DNA of 64,000 nt from positions 1 through 64,000 of the forward strand of contig JAFLBK010000005.1 in the NCBI GenBank assembly GCA_017303335.1, read 5' to 3'. The DNA comes from Chitinophagales bacterium (lineage in GTDB: Bacteria > Bacteroidota > Bacteroidia > Chitinophagales > Chitinophagaceae). The position numbers were made by a program, and so were the translations under genes. This document shows positions 17,086-24,982 of this stretch, piece by piece (within the stretch, counting starts at the first letter, position 1; each line of letters starts with the position of its first letter). The notes beneath the pieces were generated by a model. It saw nothing but the letters and a program-made list of their open reading frames with translations. It ran no database searches and was not told the DNA's origin.

Positions 17086-17313
17086 AACGATCCTGCATTG
17101 GCGCAGTTGGTGGGTTTAGTAGTTCCAACCGTCCGGCAGGGATGTTTTTAATGAATGAAATTACTGAGTTATTGCCCAATAGCCAGCGGCACTAGGAGCG
17201 TAGCAATGAGCCGCTGGCGGTATTATGCCCGGGTCAGCCCATGCCTGGAGTTGGGTTAGGCGCAATGAGCCGAGAATTTTCCGGTCTGCCCCCAATTGCG
17301 CCAATGCCATGTT
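17086..17313. repeat. attC-like site R23 (class D)
   Basis: This is the partner of R4. It has the same class, length and nested CCAGCGGC/GCCGCTGG hairpin, with scattered substitutions elsewhere. Confidence 0.8.
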
Positions 17314-17522
17314 AGCCGGTCGGTGGTCTTCGCGTAGATAAAAATGCCAAATCATTGTACAACTGTCTGGCGTGGCTGTGCATGTACAGAAGTTGAATGA
17401 ATTGATCCAAGCCACCCTTCGAATTAATTGCTGCTAACTTTTTAGTCCCGGTGGAAAAGCTGAGCAATGGTTTATTGTTGAAGTTCGGTTCCTGTCGATC
17501 GGTAGAGCAACCACTGCCGGCT
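17314..17522. other. cassette U23: unit without a recognisable gene
   Basis: This diverged copy of U4 (2700-2908) has equal length and the same arms. The minus-strand frame crossing it starts inside site R24 and is broken by a stop in the U4 copy, so it is not conserved. The plus-strand Met-Pro-Asn frame is only 18 codons here. Since both copies are kept with the same class of site on each side, the unit may have a non-coding role. Confidence 0.6.
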
Positions 17523-17714
17523 AACGCCCCCAGCATTTACGCTGTTGGAGGGAGGAGGTGTTGAGTCCGCCCGGTTGGCGATGCTTTTAGGGCTTGTGAG
17601 TTTGAAATTACAGCGTTTTGTCTTAGGATTTGGTCCAGCCCAGAACTGATGCCTGGCTTTGGGTTTTAGCTGAAAATATGCTTGTCAGGCCCCAATAGCG
17701 TAAATGCCTTTGTT
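17523..17714. repeat. attC-like site R24 (class A)
   Basis: This class A site lies between the geneless unit and the LRR cassette. Confidence 0.85.
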
Positions 17715-17727
17715 AGCAGCCGTTTTG

Positions 17728-19011
17728 TTACCAGTCTCTCCATTTACTTGCAATTCCGTCTTGATAGTCTGGAACATTGAGTCCAACAGCATCAGCAATG
17801 TTATCAAAGAGGTCACAAAGTTCTTCTCTTTCACCAGTCTCAATAAAACTGCCATCCAAACTGGCATTAAGTTTATTAAGATTCAGAACACCTTGTTTTA
17901 TCAATTCCTCTTTTCTGTCAAAGTCATTTTCTGCTACCTTTTCTAATTGGTTTATCAAGTCTAAAATAATCGTCTCAGCTTTTTTACAATTTTTCTTTGA
18001 ATACTGTTCTAATCCGTCTTCTTTTTTTTCCGTCCAACTCATTATACTCAAATTCTCCCTTATGAGTTCTAAGTCGGATTTATGTGTCGCAACTATTGGG
18101 TCAATAATAACTTTGTTGTTCAAATATTCCTTTAAAGGTTTCCATCCTTTTAAGTTGTCAAGTTTATTTAATTTCTTGAGTGTTTCTACTAAGGGATAAT
18201 AATCTTTATTTTGAACTCCAACCTTACTTGGATGTAGCATTAACATTTCAAGTCTGTTTAGATCTTTCAAAAAAGCCAAGCTGTCTAATTCGTTTATTTG
18301 ATAAAGGCCTAATTGTCTTAGATTCGGAAGGGTCATTAAGGCATCTGCATTTTTTAACTTCTTGCAATTTGTCAAATGAACAGTTTGCAAGCTAATATTC
18401 CCATTACCGATGCCATCTAAAGAAATGAGTTTTCTGCAATTCTCTAAATCAAGTTGTGTCAAGTTAGCAAGAGTTGATAAACCATTCAGGTTTTCAATGT
18501 CAACCGAGTACATCCATAATTTCGTTAGTTCATTACAATGAGAGAATTCTTTAAAATCTGATTTCCTATAACCGAATAGATAAGTATATCTAAGTTTTGA
18601 AAGCTTGTCTAGGTTAACGTATTTTTTTGGCATTGAACCACCCAAAAAAATCAGGTCTTCAAATTTTGAAAAATCAAACTCAATTTTAATGTCTTCCGGT
18701 AAGCTAAGATGTGTTAAGTGTTTAAGGTTAAAAAGCGGCTCAATATTGGGGATTTCAAATTGAATCCTTATCCCTTTAATATTTTGGAGTCTTGGGTCGG
18801 AAAGGAAGTCAATGGTATTTGTTTGTAAGTGTATGTGCTTAACCTTTAATTTTTCTGTCGCTCTAATACAGTCTTCTATATTATGATTCTCATACCAAAT
18901 TGTGTCAGTATCAATTTCATAGTTAGTGTCTATTGGCTTTATTTTTTCAATTCTTACGTTTTTGAAGTTATTAGTTCCAAAAGTGCCTTTTATTTTGTCA
19001 AATAGGTTCAC
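17728..19011 (-). CDS. cassette U24: leucine-rich-repeat protein
   Basis: The 427-residue product is the largest in the array. The start is GTG at 19011. No signal peptide is seen, so it is probably cytosolic. Residues about 60-270 contain irregular leucine-rich repeats (Leu-Xaa-Xaa-Leu-Xaa-Leu and Asn-Cys-Arg-Lys-Leu patterns), which usually form a curved solenoid for protein binding. Residues 300-427 form a charged helical region with an acidic Asp-Leu-Phe-Asp-Asn-Ile motif near the end. The partner is unknown. The unit arms are GTTAGCAGCC and GGCTGCTAAC. Confidence 0.85.
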   Translation of the reverse strand: MNLFDKIKGTFGTNNFKNVRIEKIKPIDTNYEIDTDTIWYENHNIEDCIRATEKLKVKHIHLQTNTIDFLSDPRLQNIKGIRIQFEIPNIEPLFNLKHLTHLSLPEDIKIEFDFSKFEDLIFLGGSMPKKYVNLDKLSKLRYTYLFGYRKSDFKEFSHCNELTKLWMYSVDIENLNGLSTLANLTQLDLENCRKLISLDGIGNGNISLQTVHLTNCKKLKNADALMTLPNLRQLGLYQINELDSLAFLKDLNRLEMLMLHPSKVGVQNKDYYPLVETLKKLNKLDNLKGWKPLKEYLNNKVIIDPIVATHKSDLELIRENLSIMSWTEKKEDGLEQYSKKNCKKAETIILDLINQLEKVAENDFDRKEELIKQGVLNLNKLNASLDGSFIETGEREELCDLFDNIADAVGLNVPDYQDGIASKWRDW

Positions 19012-19052
19012 TGTCTACTTGTGTAATTAGGGTGGTCGTAAAAATGGCTGCT

Positions 19053-19239
19053 AACGGTCCTGCATTTACGCTGTTGGAGTGAGGAGGTGTAGGTCTGCCC
19101 GGTTGGCGATGCTGTTAGGGTTAATGTATTTGAAATTACGGTGATTTTCTAAGGATCAGGTCAGCCCAGAGCTAATGCCTGGCTTTGGATTTTAGCTGAA
19201 GTTCGCTTGTCAGGCCCCAATAGCGTAAATGCCTATGTT
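19053..19239. repeat. attC-like site R25 (class A)
   Basis: This is the rightmost full site. It starts AACGGTCC, like the long-class sites, but has the class A arms GCATTTACGCT and AGCGTAAATGC. Confidence 0.83.
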
Positions 19240-19262
19240 GGCAGCTGGTGCTTTGCAGGTAA

Positions 19263-19673
19263 TCATTTCTTTAACGACTGAGTCCAAGAAAAATCACCTT
19301 TAATGACATTTTCAAGCCTTTCTGTAATGAGTCTTTTTGAGGCCAAAACTTGTTCAGTTTTATCCCACGAACTTGTGCGGAAATTAATCTTGTCGTCTGG
19401 ATATAAAGACTCCCACACAAAATAGAGTGGATAAATTGGATAGCTGGTTGGAAAATTATCTTCTCTTATTACTTTTTCAGCAGCTTGTCTTTCGGAGGGA
19501 TTAACAAAACTAACCTCAATTGATCCAAAATCGTCGATAAAGCGAACGATGCAATTATCATTATATAATTCTATAAACTCCCAATGTTTACTTTTATCTT
19601 CTAAATGTAAATCGAATTTTTCGGTGATGTCTTTGAAAGTCGTTTCAACAATATTTCTAAGAGTTGGATTCAT
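19263..19673 (-). CDS. cassette U25: protein of unknown function, first in the array
   Basis: The start is placed at the ATG at 19673, giving 136 residues. The frame continues to 19718 through the right core. There is no signal peptide and the protein is rich in Asp/Glu, Phe and Trp. A central segment (Phe-Ile-Asp-Asp-Phe-Gly-Ser-Ile-Glu-Val-Ser-Phe-Val) looks like paired strands. No family is recognised. If genes run away from attI, this is the cassette nearest to it and would be the best expressed. The unit arms match as GTTGGCAGC and GCTGCCAAC. Confidence 0.75.
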   Translation of the reverse strand: MNPTLRNIVETTFKDITEKFDLHLEDKSKHWEFIELYNDNCIVRFIDDFGSIEVSFVNPSERQAAEKVIREDNFPTSYPIYPLYFVWESLYPDDKINFRTSSWDKTEQVLASKRLITERLENVIKGDFSWTQSLKK

Positions 19674-19713
19674 TTTACTTTTATAAGAAGTAGACTCATT
19701 TGCACTTGCTGCC

Positions 19714-19813
19714 AACATTAGTATTGACGTATTACACGCAGCTTAGTGATGAATAATGGTATTGAACATCAAAGAAGTGGTGATATACATTTTGTATTGG
19801 TTGTTACGTCAAT
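19714..19813. other. right end of the array, candidate attI-like region
   Basis: The last half-site AAC at 19714-19716 is followed by ATTAG and not by a known repeat body. A nine-base inverted pair, ATTGACGTA (19723-19731) and TACGTCAAT (19805-19813), lies just beyond. This is where attI is expected if the leftward genes point away from the integrase. No integrase gene is next to it. Confidence 0.35.
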
Positions 19814-19816
19814 GAA

Positions 19817-20959
19817 AACTCTGAAATGAGACAATCATGGTGGGGAAACATGGCTTCGCCCCCCTGAGTCCCAGGTGAAATGTTATTCTGAATATACAAA
19901 AGAATTTTAAACTGTCAAGCGAACCTAGGTCAAAATATTAGGGAATTGTTGGTACTTTCAGTTTAACTTTAATTGATTTATTAAGAAATAAATCCGCACA
20001 GAATATAGCTTTCAACCCCGAACAGTGTAAGTTCCTGCTAATCAATTTTGTTTGGGGTAATATTGATATGTTTCCCATAAAAGTTAAAGCAATTGTTGCA
20101 ACTTTAGGGTAGAAAAATCCCTTTTTTCTGGGTGGAAATCCCAAGCTTTAAAGTAAGTTTCATACCACTAAAGCAGTATAGATTGGCTAATGTCATTTGG
20201 ATCTTTCCATATTGCATAGCATTTCAGTAATTCTTTACTAGTAACGCATCATAACAGTAATGTTGCTTTTTTTACAGATTTCCATCGATGTAACCTCTTC
20301 TTTTAAGGGCTTGTTGAGAAGAAGTATCGACGGGGTAAAGAGGGGGTTTCTCCGAATCCTGACGTACGAACCGGGGTGGGGATAATTACTTTGTAGTTTC
20401 AGGATTAGGTAAACCTACATAGGCAATAAGCCACATATCAGCTGCAAATGAGTTCGACAATTGTTCTGTCCTCTCCACGAAGGTTCACGAAAGTGGGCCT
20501 TTTTTATTGAACCGATCGGTTTACTGCGTATCTGAAACAAATGCACGAACTGAAACGTCCTCTCTTCATTTCCCGGCACTCATCAAAGGAAAGCATGTCG
20601 AACATCAGGCAGAAGCCGTTTTTCGTAGACGATCGGGCTACCTTGGTACAATTTCCAGGCTGCGATGCATGAATACCGGTACTTTTAACCCAGGTATGAA
20701 GTAAGGCCATGAATAAACAAAACGGATCGCAGGGCGCATTTAGGAACTAACGCTCCCGCCGCGTCATCGGCCGGAAAATATTTCGGTTTCGATCCTTGTT
20801 CTTCACTTCATCGTGTATACCCTTACCGTATTTAAAATTGTCTTCCGGTATCATTCAATGCCGGCGGTATTTCCCGCTATGGCTTGTACGGATATCAAAT
20901 GAGCATTAACCCATAGGTATATAAATTCAGACTCCTGTAAACAAGTAAAATAAAGCGTT
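19817..20959. other. 1.1 kb between array and chromosome with no convincing gene
   Basis: Both strands lack a frame with recognisable homology, and there is no integrase or transposase remnant I can identify. A 43-codon frame at 20541-20672 (plus) has an even codon pattern but no known family. GGTTCA and TGAACC flank a GGCC-T6 segment near 20,482-20,515, which could form a hairpin. Composition shifts from AT-rich to more GC-rich across this stretch. Confidence 0.5.
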
Positions 20960-21625
20960 ATGAAAACGATATCCAAGCAGTTTGTATCGATCGGTTGGCT
21001 GATCGCGGCTTTTTTGCTTTTGAATGTTTCGGTGACCTCCTGCCGGAAGGCAGATAAAACGGATCCGCCGAAACTGCCGGCAAGCGATTCGGCAACAAGC
21101 ATTCTTTTTGTCGGGAACAGTCTTACCTATACGAACGATCTGCCTGCCATACTTACCCGTATTGCTAAAGACAGCGGCGTTTCGATCCGTACGGTTTCAC
21201 TCGCCTACCCCAACTATGCGCTCGAAGATCACTGGAATGATGGCGACATGCAGAAACTCATTGCAACCGGCGAATACCGTTTTGTTGTGGTGCAGCAGGG
21301 GCCTTCCTCACAGGCGGATGGCCGGGCGATGTTGCTTGATTATGGAGCCAGGATAAAATCGCTTTGCAATCAGCATAACGCCAAACTGGCTTTCTTCATG
21401 GTTTGGCCCGCATTGGTAAATTCGCACACATTCGAAGGTGTGATTCAAAATTACAGCGATGCCGCGGCGGCAACCAATTCGCTGCTTTGTCCCGTAGGCC
21501 AGGTATGGCGGAATTATTTCCTGGCCACCGGCGATTATTCCTATTACGGACCCGATGGATTTCATCCCTCGTTGAAAGGGAGTGAAAATGCCGCTGGAAT
21601 CATCTTCCGGGCATTATTCCGATGA
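20960..21625 (+). CDS. SGNH/GDSL-type hydrolase lipoprotein
   Basis: The 221-residue product starts with a lipoprotein signal peptide (Ser-Val-Thr-Ser-Cys, Cys28). A Phe-Val-Gly-Asn-Ser54-Leu-Thr motif holds the nucleophilic serine of SGNH hydrolases. An Asp-Gly-Phe-His-Pro-Ser motif near residue 200 holds the Asp/His pair. Substrates in this superfamily are esters on sugars or lipids, and the exact one cannot be told. It is likely exported and membrane anchored, and is the first ordinary chromosomal gene right of the cassette array. Confidence 0.87.
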   Translation: MKTISKQFVSIGWLIAAFLLLNVSVTSCRKADKTDPPKLPASDSATSILFVGNSLTYTNDLPAILTRIAKDSGVSIRTVSLAYPNYALEDHWNDGDMQKLIATGEYRFVVVQQGPSSQADGRAMLLDYGARIKSLCNQHNAKLAFFMVWPALVNSHTFEGVIQNYSDAAAATNSLLCPVGQVWRNYFLATGDYSYYGPDGFHPSLKGSENAAGIIFRALFR

Positions 21626-21722
21626 GTGCAGGTAAAGAGGTATTTGGCAGCAACTGTGTGCCGGCAGGCACAACGGATTGGATACAAGGGATAAAAATGG
21701 GAAGCACGAAGAAAAATAACAC

Positions 21723-22454
21723 ATGCAGAATAGGATGTCAGAAATAGTGATGCGTACGATGGCTGCAGGATTGATCGGTATCCTGTTTTTTACCGGGTGT
21801 GTACGTAACGGCACCGCAACTGCCGATGAGATTGTTCAGGCTTCCCTGGATGCTGTTGGAAATAAACGAGACAGGAACAAGATTCAAAACCTGGTTTCCT
21901 TCGCCGAATGTTCGTCACTCAACGGAAAGTATACCACAGAAATTCACACAGCTTCGGGCGGGTACTCTTACTTCAGGCAGGTGTACAGCTATAAGCCCGC
22001 TGTTTTTGAAGCAGTCATCGAGAACCGGACAAACGGGTACAGTATTGCCGATCCGGGGAAGCCGTTAAGTGCCGGATCAGTTTATACCATCAGGGGGCAT
22101 GAATTCATCAATATGGTTCTTGAAACGGACCGGCGGTTTCATAATTTTGGTGAAAAGGAAAAGACCAGGATGGGTAGTGTTGAAACCTTCCGGCTGAAAG
22201 CAAAAGATGAGCTGAATCATGATTGCTCCCTCTTTATCGATATAAAAACAGGATTGTTATCTGCCATCCATTTGCAGAACCCGGAGGAGACAAAGGAGAT
22301 TATTAAGATCAGTTTTTCAGGCTGGAAAGAAGTTGAGAAACTGCTCCTTCCTCATCAGGTGACCATTGACCAGGGTGGAAAAATATACAGCTTCAACTTT
22401 ACCAGGATCATGTTTAACAGCCCCGGCTTTCAAATCAAACGAATACGGAACTAA
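21723..22454 (+). CDS. LolA-like outer-membrane lipoprotein
   Basis: The 243-residue product has the lipobox Phe-Phe-Thr-Gly-Cys. The start could be 21723 or the ATG at 21750, which gives a more typical signal peptide. The mature part has the pattern of a half-open beta barrel: an N-terminal helix (Ala-Asp-Glu-Ile-Val-Gln-Ala-Ser-Leu-Asp-Ala-Val-Gly) followed by many strands, as in LolA/DUF-type lipoprotein-binding proteins. It is followed 2 nt later by the next gene, so the two are probably cotranscribed. Confidence 0.8.
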   Translation: MQNRMSEIVMRTMAAGLIGILFFTGCVRNGTATADEIVQASLDAVGNKRDRNKIQNLVSFAECSSLNGKYTTEIHTASGGYSYFRQVYSYKPAVFEAVIENRTNGYSIADPGKPLSAGSVYTIRGHEFINMVLETDRRFHNFGEKEKTRMGSVETFRLKAKDELNHDCSLFIDIKTGLLSAIHLQNPEETKEIIKISFSGWKEVEKLLLPHQVTIDQGGKIYSFNFTRIMFNSPGFQIKRIRN

Positions 22455-22456
22455 AT

Positions 22457-22957
22457 ATGGGAACAAGCAACTATTTCCGGCAGCTTGCCATGGCAATCGC
22501 CATTCTTCTTCTACCCGGTTGCGGACAGAGGCCCGGGTTGGCAGAAGCGAGAGAAAAACTGCTGGCCCTGCATAGCAAACAGCAGGATGCGCATCTGCAT
22601 AAAAATGCGAAGCAATTTGTGGAACAGTTCGCCGAAAATATGGTATCGGTTAACCGGGGTAAGATTTCGGTAGTGCCAAGGGATTCGGCGCTGAAGCGAT
22701 TCCAAAACTACTTCAGGGATGTGGAGTTCATAAAATGGGAAGATGTGAGTCCTCCTGTAATAGAGTTTTCCGCGGATGCGTCGATGGCCTATATGCTTGT
22801 TGATAAGTTGGTGGTGCTTACCTATAAGGGTGAAGGGAAGGACCCAGTTGAAGAGACCACGCATTTTGCCTGGATATCTGTTTTTAAGAAGCAGCCAGAT
22901 GGTGAATGGAAGATCGTATGCAATGTTTCCACCAATGAGCCGGCAGTGAAGAAATGA
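22457..22957 (+). CDS. NTF2-like (DUF4440/SnoaL-type) lipoprotein
   Basis: The 166-residue product has the lipobox Leu-Pro-Gly-Cys. The mature domain opens with a long helix (Leu-Ala-Glu-Ala-Arg-Glu-Lys-Leu-Leu-Ala-Leu-His) and closes with a sheet containing Trp-Ile-Ser-Val-Phe-Lys-Lys and Gly-Glu-Trp-Lys-Ile-Val. That is typical of the cone-shaped NTF2-like fold of DUF4440 proteins. These often bind small ligands or act on them, and the role here is unknown. It lies 2 nt after the LolA-like gene. Confidence 0.82.
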   Translation: MGTSNYFRQLAMAIAILLLPGCGQRPGLAEAREKLLALHSKQQDAHLHKNAKQFVEQFAENMVSVNRGKISVVPRDSALKRFQNYFRDVEFIKWEDVSPPVIEFSADASMAYMLVDKLVVLTYKGEGKDPVEETTHFAWISVFKKQPDGEWKIVCNVSTNEPAVKK

Positions 22958-23175
22958 CTACACAAACTGCGGGTTTAAACCATCCACGACTTTCTGTTTT
23001 CCGTGCAACACAGGTAACATATCCCTCTCGCTTGCCTGATAGGCCGTAACCTGGAGATCGCTTACGATGATTGATGGAACAGGCCATAAGAAAACGCCTG
23101 TTGCAATAAGCAGGGTAGTGGAATAATGAAAACCACCCGGGATGGGATTGGTGGTATACATATAGAAATATTCAT
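22958..23175. other. intergenic region
   Basis: No gene is seen. TTCATTTG at 23171-23178 resembles the -7 promoter element and would place the transcript start shortly before the ATG at 23185, upstream of the TraB-like gene. Confidence 0.4.
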
Positions 23176-23208
23176 TTGCCGGATATGAATAAAACAATAA
23201 GCTTGATA

Positions 23209-24090
23209 ATGAAAAGAAGCATCCAGTTGTCGGTTTTGCTGCTGGTAACCGCTTTGTTACTGATCCAATGCAATGTGCTGTGGCTTCCTCCCAAAAAATA
23301 TCATCCCGTAAATCGTGTAACATTAGCACCGCCCGTGATGACGCTGGAAGAATATACTTCTTCCGGACTTATCAGCAGGCATCCGCGGCCCTATGTATAT
23401 ACAATTGAAAGCAGGAACACCAGGGGGGCTGTGTTGGTTTTTGGAGCCGAGCATACTTTCGATCCAAACCATAAGCAATTCCCGGCAATGAAGGAAAACT
23501 GGGACCGGTTTAACCCAACCACAGCCCTGGTGGAAGGAAACCTCGACCTGATTCTTACCTGGTTCTTTAACCCCGTAAAGGCATCCGGCGAGGGTGGCTA
23601 TACCCAGGAACTGGCAAAATCAAAAGGAATAAAAATTTATTCCTGGGAACCGGGCATAGAAGCCGAGATGGATGCGATACTGGAAAAACATGACCCGTTT
23701 CATGTTGCGGTTTTTTACTGTCTCCGGCCCTATCAAAACCGGTGGGATCAGTTTTCGAAAGCCGGCCAGGATTCGAAAATGGCTCATTTGATTGCGGATA
23801 GAGCTCAATACAAAACACTCCGGGGAACCCTTACATCGGTTGACCAGGTGGATAGTTTATGGAAGGCTGATTTTCCTTCCTTACCAAGCTGGCGCTCGTA
23901 TAAACATCCTGAGAATGGCTGGCCCGATGGGATGCTGAAGCAAATAGCCGAAGAAACCAATATGGTCAGGGATGTGAATATGTGCAGGGCGATCATTGAA
24001 CTGGTGAATAAGGGAGAGCGTGTTTTTATCAGTATGGGCGCCAGCCACGCTCCACGGATTGAAGGAACATTGCGGGGGATGATTCAATGA
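23209..24090 (+). CDS. TraB/GumN-like lipoprotein
   Basis: The preferred start is the ATG at 23209 (293 residues), which gives a compact lipoprotein signal with lipobox Leu-Leu-Ile-Gln-Cys. ATGs at 23176 and 23185 are in frame. The domain shows Phe-Gly-Ala-Glu-His near the start, Leu-Val-Glu-Gly about 45 residues later, and Ser-Met-Gly-Ala-Ser-His-Ala near the end. This layout is found in TraB/PrgY/GumN (Tiki-fold) proteins, some of which are metalloproteases. Activity here is unproven. Confidence 0.75.
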   Translation: MKRSIQLSVLLLVTALLLIQCNVLWLPPKKYHPVNRVTLAPPVMTLEEYTSSGLISRHPRPYVYTIESRNTRGAVLVFGAEHTFDPNHKQFPAMKENWDRFNPTTALVEGNLDLILTWFFNPVKASGEGGYTQELAKSKGIKIYSWEPGIEAEMDAILEKHDPFHVAVFYCLRPYQNRWDQFSKAGQDSKMAHLIADRAQYKTLRGTLTSVDQVDSLWKADFPSLPSWRSYKHPENGWPDGMLKQIAEETNMVRDVNMCRAIIELVNKGERVFISMGASHAPRIEGTLRGMIQ

Positions 24091-24127
24091 AATAAAGGGT
24101 ATTTTATTTCTCCTAAATACTACAAAT

Positions 24128-24877
24128 ATGAAAGCCTATCCTGCATTAACCCAATTCCTGGTTATCAGTAATATTGTTTTAACGGGTTTTATTGCCTTTA
24201 TTTTTCTTGCCGGCTTTGATAAAAAAAGTAAAGCAGGAACAATTGAAGAGATAAACGCCGAGCGGATCAATATCATAGGAGAAAACGGAAAGCCTGTTTT
24301 GGTTATTTCAAACAGGAGGCTGATGCCCGGCCCTACTATCAACGGGAAGGCCTATTCGAGAGATGTTGTCGACGGTCGGGAGTATATGTCGGGTATGCTC
24401 TTCTTCAATGAACTGGGAGATGAAGTAGGCGGTATCCAATATGCGGGAATCCGGAAGGATTCATCCGGTTATGCTGCCGTTGGACATTTATCCTTTGATC
24501 AGTGGCAGCAAAACCAGGTGATGGCATTGGACTATAACGACAAGAATGGAAACCGGTACGCGGGTTTGCGTATATGGGACAGGCCGGTGAATGCTTCATT
24601 CGATTATATGCTGGATATACTAAATGGGTTAAAGGAAGCGGGCGGGAATAAGCGGCTGAAAGACTCATTGCTTCAAGTATGGAATGCGGCAAAAGAGCGG
24701 GGTGAGAACGGGGTGGAGCGGCTTTTCATTGGCAGTAAGAATGAAGTGGCTCAAATACTTCTGAAAGATAGGAAAGGGAACGTCCGGGCAAAGCTATATG
24801 TAGCTGATAGCGGCGAAGCGAGGCTGGAATTTTTAAATCAACGGGGGGAAATAACAGCTGTTTTTCCAAAACACTAA
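24128..24877 (+). CDS. membrane-anchored protein of unknown function
   Basis: The 249-residue product has one N-terminal membrane segment (about residues 12-31) followed by a hydrophilic domain. It contains repeated motifs of the type Asn-Glu-Xaa-Gly-Asp-Glu-Val-Gly-Gly and Asp-Xaa-Lys-Gly-Asn-Xaa-Arg-Ala, which look like beta-hairpin repeats. Similar proteins occur in Bacteroidota without assigned function. An AT-rich inverted repeat (AAATAAA...TTTATTT) between this gene and the TraB-like gene may be a weak terminator. Confidence 0.75.
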   Translation: MKAYPALTQFLVISNIVLTGFIAFIFLAGFDKKSKAGTIEEINAERINIIGENGKPVLVISNRRLMPGPTINGKAYSRDVVDGREYMSGMLFFNELGDEVGGIQYAGIRKDSSGYAAVGHLSFDQWQQNQVMALDYNDKNGNRYAGLRIWDRPVNASFDYMLDILNGLKEAGGNKRLKDSLLQVWNAAKERGENGVERLFIGSKNEVAQILLKDRKGNVRAKLYVADSGEARLEFLNQRGEITAVFPKH

Positions 24878-24982
24878 TCTGTAATGACGCCTTGAAACGG
24901 CGAAGTTATTTTAATTACAAAGCTGGATGTTTGTATCATAAGCCGGAAATGCGGCTATTGGCTTGCATGGTGGTTAATCAGT

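Noticed and set aside
125..17714. Open frames inside the repeats, many with tails such as Arg-His-Leu-Arg-Tyr-Trp-Gly
   Set aside because: They run along the recombination sites, recur with the repeat, have no start signals and shift frame between repeat copies. They are by-products of the repeat sequence.
125..19716. Regular repeats as a possible CRISPR array
   Set aside because: Repeats are about 190-230 nt and fold into long hairpins. The intervals are 200-1300 nt and hold genes. No cas gene is present.
125..19716. Repeats as insertion sequences or MITEs
   Set aside because: No transposase and no target duplications are seen. The matched arms belong to the gene units, differing from unit to unit, which a transposable repeat would not produce.
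20504..20710. Minus-strand frame of 68 codons in the gap right of the array as an integrase remnant
   Set aside because: No tyrosine-recombinase motif (Arg...His-x-x-Arg...Tyr) is visible, and the frame overlaps an equally plausible 43-codon frame on the other strand.
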